The notes under the pieces are model-generated. The model saw only the letters and a program-made list of their open reading frames with translations. It made no database searches and was not told the DNA's origin. The position numbers were made by a program, and so were the translations under genes. Shown piece after piece: positions 59,844 to 64,000 of a stretch of 64,000 nucleotides of DNA (the first letter of the stretch is position 1; the number at the start of each line of letters is the position of its first letter). The DNA lies in assembly GCF_028287845.1 (NCBI RefSeq), contig NZ_JAQBOW010000154.1, positions 1 through 64,000 of the forward strand, given 5' to 3'. The stretch comes from Mucilaginibacter sp. GTDB lineage: Bacteria > Bacteroidota > Bacteroidia > Sphingobacteriales > Sphingobacteriaceae.

Positions 59844-61192
59844 AGTAGTTCCCTTGAAACAGAAATTGCACTATTGGTTCCGCCAAACCCATAATTAAGA
59901 CAAACAATGCGGTTAATTTCTTTGGAGATAGTTTCCTGTAAAATCAGGTCGCGATAAGCTTCCAGCGGTTTTACCGGCCCCTTCCACCCAATCGTTTTTT
60001 GAATAGCCTCCAATTCGGGGTTAAGCGTTACAGCGTTTAAACAAGGCAAAACCTTTTGTTGCTGCAGCATCAGTAAGGCTGTAATAAACTCTACCGACCC
60101 CGCCGCGCCCAGCATATGGCCAAACTGCGATTTTGGGGCCGATATATGGTACCCCTTTTCGCCCATAACATCCACCACGCTTAACAATTCAATGGCATCA
60201 CCTACCGGGGTTGATGTGCCATGCACTTTAACTACATCGGGTCTTAATTCAGAATTATCTAATAAGCCTTCCCATAGTTTTTTCTGCCCGGAAAATGAAG
60301 GAAAGAACATATTGCCATCACCATCCGAATTATTAAAATAATTATCAATTACGCCTAAAATATGGGCTCCTCTGGCCTTTGCCATCTCATATTCTTCTAA
60401 AGCTACAATACCGCACCCAAACGAACAAACAAAACCATTGCGGTTAACATCAAACGGGCGCGAACTTTCCAGCGGACTGAAACCCCGGCTTAATACCTGC
60501 ATTGCATCAAAGCCGATAAATGTTTCTAACGATGTTCCTTCTACCCCACCAGCAATTGCACGGTCCTGAAGGCCATACCTGATTAGGCGGTAGGCATAGC
60601 CTATATTGCCCAGACCTGTTGCACATGCCGAGCCAATCGACTCGCAAACACCTTTGTTTTTTATTAAACAGGATACATTAGCGGCATCGCGATAAACCAT
60701 AGCGCGGTCAACCGTATGTGAGCCGGCTGCACGGGTTTTTTTTCCTAATTCAAAAAAATTATGCCAGGCCGATCTTAATATTACATGCCCCGCCCCGCCC
60801 GAGCCTATAACTACACCCGTTTGCCCGGATTGTGTTTCCGCCTCTGTCCATCCGGCCATTTTAATAGCATCCAACGAGCCCAGCATTGACCATATACTGC
60901 CAACATCAGCAGTTGATAAATTGGCATCAGGTATTCTTTTCAGTTTATCTATATAGGTTTCGGGATAATTTTCGGCCAGTGTGGAGTATATAGGTTCCAA
61001 ACCCATTTCGGCCTCTGTAATATAACCAGATACAGTCGACCGTATATTTTTACCATGCGCGGCGGCTTCGCCCCATTCTCTAACCAGGCTTTTTCCCGAA
61101 AATAGCTTATCGCTAAATTCGGCAAGGTTGGCACAATCCGGGAAAGCCCCGCCCATGCCTACAACAGCTACCCTTCTGCCGGCTATTTGCAT
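59840..61192 (-). CDS. Beta-ketoacyl-ACP synthase (KAS II-like)
   Basis: GSACATGLGNIGYAY, VKVHGTSTPVGDAIEL, FGHMLGAAGSVEF (C-H-H triad). Confidence 0.95.
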   Translation of the reverse strand: MQIAGRRVAVVGMGGAFPDCANLAEFSDKLFSGKSLVREWGEAAAHGKNIRSTVSGYITEAEMGLEPIYSTLAENYPETYIDKLKRIPDANLSTADVGSIWSMLGSLDAIKMAGWTEAETQSGQTGVVIGSGGAGHVILRSAWHNFFELGKKTRAAGSHTVDRAMVYRDAANVSCLIKNKGVCESIGSACATGLGNIGYAYRLIRYGLQDRAIAGGVEGTSLETFIGFDAMQVLSRGFSPLESSRPFDVNRNGFVCSFGCGIVALEEYEMAKARGAHILGVIDNYFNNSDGDGNMFFPSFSGQKKLWEGLLDNSELRPDVVKVHGTSTPVGDAIELLSVVDVMGEKGYHISAPKSQFGHMLGAAGSVEFITALLMLQQQKVLPCLNAVTLNPELEAIQKTIGWKGPVKPLEAYRDLILQETISKEINRIVCLNYGFGGTNSAISVSRELL

Positions 61193-61452
61193 TATTCGCG
61201 TTCTTTCACTGTTAATATTAAATCAACTATATCCTTTACTTTCGAGCCGAGGTTATCAATATCATCATCGTCAAATTCCACGTCGAACTTCTGTTCGGCT
61301 TTGGCAGCAATGTTTATCATTTCGGTTGATGGTGTATTTAAATCAGCTATAAAATCTGTTTCTTCTGTCACCTTATTTAACTTTTGGGGATCAATGGTTC
61401 TTACAGTTTTTAAAATTTCAACCAATCCATCAATTATTTCTTGTCTTTCCAT
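61192..61452 (-). CDS. Acyl carrier protein, atypical Ppant site (TPSTE)
   Basis: DFIADLNTPSTEMINIAAKAEQKFDVEFDDDDIDNLGSKVKDIVDLI. Confidence 0.9.
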   Translation of the reverse strand: MERQEIIDGLVEILKTVRTIDPQKLNKVTEETDFIADLNTPSTEMINIAAKAEQKFDVEFDDDDIDNLGSKVKDIVDLILTVKERE

Positions 61453-61456
61453 TTAT

Positions 61457-62002
61457 TTATTTAAAATTATTTGTTCTGATCGCTCTTCCGGTAATGTCGG
61501 TTAATTCGGCTATAAGTTTAAAGTCTTCGCTTAAGTCATAGCCCAATAGGCGCTCCTCATTAAAACCACTAAAATAGTCATCTAAATTTAAACTTGCGGG
61601 TACCTTATAAATTCGGCCGGTGCAAACCATTTGTCTGAACTTGTAGCTTTGTATGTTGCCTATGCTTATAAATATATCGCCCAATTCTAAATAGCTATAA
61701 AAATTAACCTGCCCAACACTTGTAAACACGGGCACAAAATTACGTTTCAGATCATCAAAACTACAGACCTGTTTTTGTGTTTCGATAAAAGCGCCGCAAG
61801 ATACAATGGTTGATTGCGCGAACGCCTCTATTTGATCCACGCCCCTAAAAATACCAAAATGATCTTCTACATCCCGCTCCGTTGGCGAATAGCAAGCTAC
61901 TATACCCGCATTGGGCGAATGCCATAGATAACGGGTGATCATCAATTTTGTTGGGCCATGTACCAATACATCTTCAGGCGGTATGCCTACCAGGTTATCC
62001 AT
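61457..62002 (-). CDS. FabA/FabZ-type hotdog protein, putative 3-hydroxyacyl-ACP dehydratase
   Basis: DHFGIFRGVDQIEAFAQST resembles FabZ/FabA PHFPGxPVMPGVLxxEAxAQ. Confidence 0.78.
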   Translation of the reverse strand: MDNLVGIPPEDVLVHGPTKLMITRYLWHSPNAGIVACYSPTERDVEDHFGIFRGVDQIEAFAQSTIVSCGAFIETQKQVCSFDDLKRNFVPVFTSVGQVNFYSYLELGDIFISIGNIQSYKFRQMVCTGRIYKVPASLNLDDYFSGFNEERLLGYDLSEDFKLIAELTDITGRAIRTNNFK

Positions 62003-62020
62003 GTTATAAAATTGATTCTT

Positions 62021-62740
62021 TTAAATTAAACCGCCATTAATATGCAGGTTGGTTCCATTGATATAAGCTGCTTTATCTGACAATAAAAAGGCTATTGTTT
62101 CGGCAATTTCATCAGCTTTTCCAAACCGGTGCGCCGGTATCATTTTAAGGTATTTTTCCTTTTCGGCTTCCGGAATAGCCGTAGTCATGTCTGTTTCAAT
62201 AAAACCGGGCGAAACGCTTAAAACCCTTATGGTATGCTCATGGTTAAGCGCGGCAACCTCCTGGGCCAACGACCTGGAAAACGCTACTAAACCTGCCTTA
62301 GTAGCCGAATACACCGCCTGGAACGCGTTACCGGTTTCGCCAACAACCGAACTCATATTAATTATTACACCTGTTTTATTTAATCCGAAAATTTTCATCG
62401 CAGTTTTACAGATCATAATGGGCGCCTTTAAATTTATATTCAGCATCCGGGTAATTTCCTGCTCGGGCTGGTAGATTAATGATTTATCAAACGTTACCCC
62501 GGCATTGTTCACTACGGCATACAAGGTATCGCCATGTTCTTTTTTTAGTTGTTTGCAAAAAGCTGCCAGTTGGTCGGGGTGTGAAAAATCTGCACATAAA
62601 ATCTGGCTGCCCGGTTCAATAGAAGTAAAGCTTTCCGGACTGGAGGCATGAAGAATTAAAGAATATTCTGCTGATAATTTTTTGGATATTGCCAGTCCCA
62701 GCCCCCTGCTTGCTCCGGTTATCAATACCTTTTTCTTCAT
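62021..62740 (-). CDS. 3-oxoacyl-ACP reductase, FabG-like SDR
   Basis: ITGASRGLGLAISKKL, VNNAGVTFD, NMSSVVGETGNAFQAVYSATKAGL, SPGFIETDMT. Confidence 0.94.
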   Translation of the reverse strand: MKKKVLITGASRGLGLAISKKLSAEYSLILHASSPESFTSIEPGSQILCADFSHPDQLAAFCKQLKKEHGDTLYAVVNNAGVTFDKSLIYQPEQEITRMLNINLKAPIMICKTAMKIFGLNKTGVIINMSSVVGETGNAFQAVYSATKAGLVAFSRSLAQEVAALNHEHTIRVLSVSPGFIETDMTTAIPEAEKEKYLKMIPAHRFGKADEIAETIAFLLSDKAAYINGTNLHINGGLI

Positions 62741-62926
62741 GGAATGTGGCCTGGGTTTAAATAAAATGCTAATAGCAAACTTAACATTTTTGTTTAAAAA
62801 GGAGTATTTTATATTAACGATGATGTAAATAAAGTATAGTACCGGGTAATATTTAACCTTTGAATAACTAAAATTAGCCCGTAGGTGTTTAAAACTTATA
62901 TTTACCGCCAGTATAAAATACCATTA

Positions 62927-63379
62927 ATGAGTAGTTTAAAAGAAGCGTTATATAAACAATGCCTTGATTATGTGCAACAGCGTATGCAAGCCGCCGAACA
63001 GGGAATTAAAGAGGCGCAAAAAGCGGCAAGCGATGATACCAAAAGCAGCGCCGGCGATAAATACGAAACCGGCCGGGAAATGATGCAGCAGGAAACCAAC
63101 CGTAATATGGCCCAGTTAAATGAAGCTAATAAATTAAAGGTGGCGCTAACACTGGTTAATACCACTGCAGAATTTAAACAGGTAGAAACCGGCAGTGTGG
63201 TTATTACCAATAATGGCAATTTTTACTTAGCCATAAGTGCAGGTACGCTTACTGTTAATGGCGAAAACTATTTTGCCATTTCGCCGGCATCGCCTATCGC
63301 GTTAAAAATGAAAGGGCTAAAGGTTGGGGATAAGTTTAGCTTGAATGGGAAGACCTATGCACTAATTGACACGAATTAA
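62927..63379 (+). CDS. Conserved hypothetical protein (helical N-terminus, possibly GreA/GreB-type C-terminal fold)
   Basis: ORF with start at MSSLKEALYKQ; GSVVITNNGNFYLAIS...AISPASPIALKMKGLKVGDKF. Confidence 0.65.
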   Translation: MSSLKEALYKQCLDYVQQRMQAAEQGIKEAQKAASDDTKSSAGDKYETGREMMQQETNRNMAQLNEANKLKVALTLVNTTAEFKQVETGSVVITNNGNFYLAISAGTLTVNGENYFAISPASPIALKMKGLKVGDKFSLNGKTYALIDTN

Positions 63380-63396
63380 AATTCGTGCAATTAGTG

Positions 63397-64000
63397 TTAA
63401 TATAATTTAATTCCTAATCCCGGCTCATTACCCAATATATACTTGCCCTCCACCAAATCAGGTGTTTTAAACGGGTTGTTGCTAATCAGGAATGGTCCGT
63501 CAATATCGGCCCAGTCGCATTGCGGGGCCAGGGCGGTGGCGGCCAGGGTGGCGCAGCTGGTTTCGCTCATGCAGCCCATCAATACTTTTAGGCCCAGCTC
63601 TTTTGCTTTTATTATCATCTGATGCGCCTCATGCATCCCGGCAGCTTTCATCAGCTTTACGTTAATGCCATGATATACGCCTTTTGCTTTCTCCACATCA
63701 GGTAAGCGCTGTACAGCCTCATCGCCAATAATAGGTATGGGGCTGTTTTCGGTTAGCCAGGCGTTGCCATCTATATCTGCTTTTAGCATGGGTTGCTCAA
63801 TTAGTACCACACCTTGTGCTTGTAGCCAGTAAATCATGTCGAGGCTTTGCGCGCGGTCTGTCCAGCCCTGGTTGGCATCTACGTAAATGGGTACATCAGT
63901 TACCGAGCGGATAATGTTTATCAGTTGCTGATCACTATCCCGGCCCAACTTTACTTTTATCACTTTAAAACCCTGGGCTTCTTTTACTTTTTTCAGGAAG
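63397..64000 (-). CDS. Dipeptide epimerase (enolase superfamily), N-terminus beyond window
   Basis: IKVKLGRDSDQQLINIIRSVTDVPIYVDANQGWTDRAQSL, IGDEAVQRLPDVEKAKGVYHGINVKLMKAAG; frame stays open to 64000. Confidence 0.93.
   Translation of the reverse strand, partial: FLKKVKEAQGFKVIKVKLGRDSDQQLINIIRSVTDVPIYVDANQGWTDRAQSLDMIYWLQAQGVVLIEQPMLKADIDGNAWLTENSPIPIIGDEAVQRLPDVEKAKGVYHGINVKLMKAAGMHEAHQMIIKAKELGLKVLMGCMSETSCATLAATALAPQCDWADIDGPFLISNNPFKTPDLVEGKYILGNEPGLGIKLY

Overview
The window is a gene-dense chromosomal segment of a Bacteroidota bacterium, probably Sphingobacteriaceae (Mucilaginibacter/Pedobacter-like, inferred from gene content only). It is mostly housekeeping: ComM/YifB, M1 peptidase, ffh, holB-ricT-gldH, rmuC, thiL, nadA/nadB, tRNA-Gly(CCC), mnmG, an ABC-F ATPase, mlaEFD, ybeY, DUF4175, feoAB and others. 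No rRNA, prophage or CRISPR array was seen. Points that stand out: (1) three perfect parS-type palindromes (TGTTCCACGTGGAACA) clustered just upstream of mnmG. (2) A seven-gene FAS-II-like operon (FabG-like KR, hotdog DH, atypical ACP, KAS, FabI-like ER, PPTase, HX4D acyltransferase), apparently a self-contained cassette for an unknown acyl product. (3) Two small solitary nuclease genes (GIY-YIG and GxxExxY/PD-(D/E)XK), each enclosed by its own inverted repeat, resembling minimal nuclease-TIR mobile cassettes. (4) A higher-GC stress-type island (KTSC, YdaT-like, frameshifted cinA, USP, transaldolase). (5) An orphan terminator between divergent feoA and a TPR gene, suggesting an sRNA. (6) Several operator palindromes, an unexplained long hairpin and shared intergenic repeat arrays. 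All product names come from reading motifs; no database search was run.
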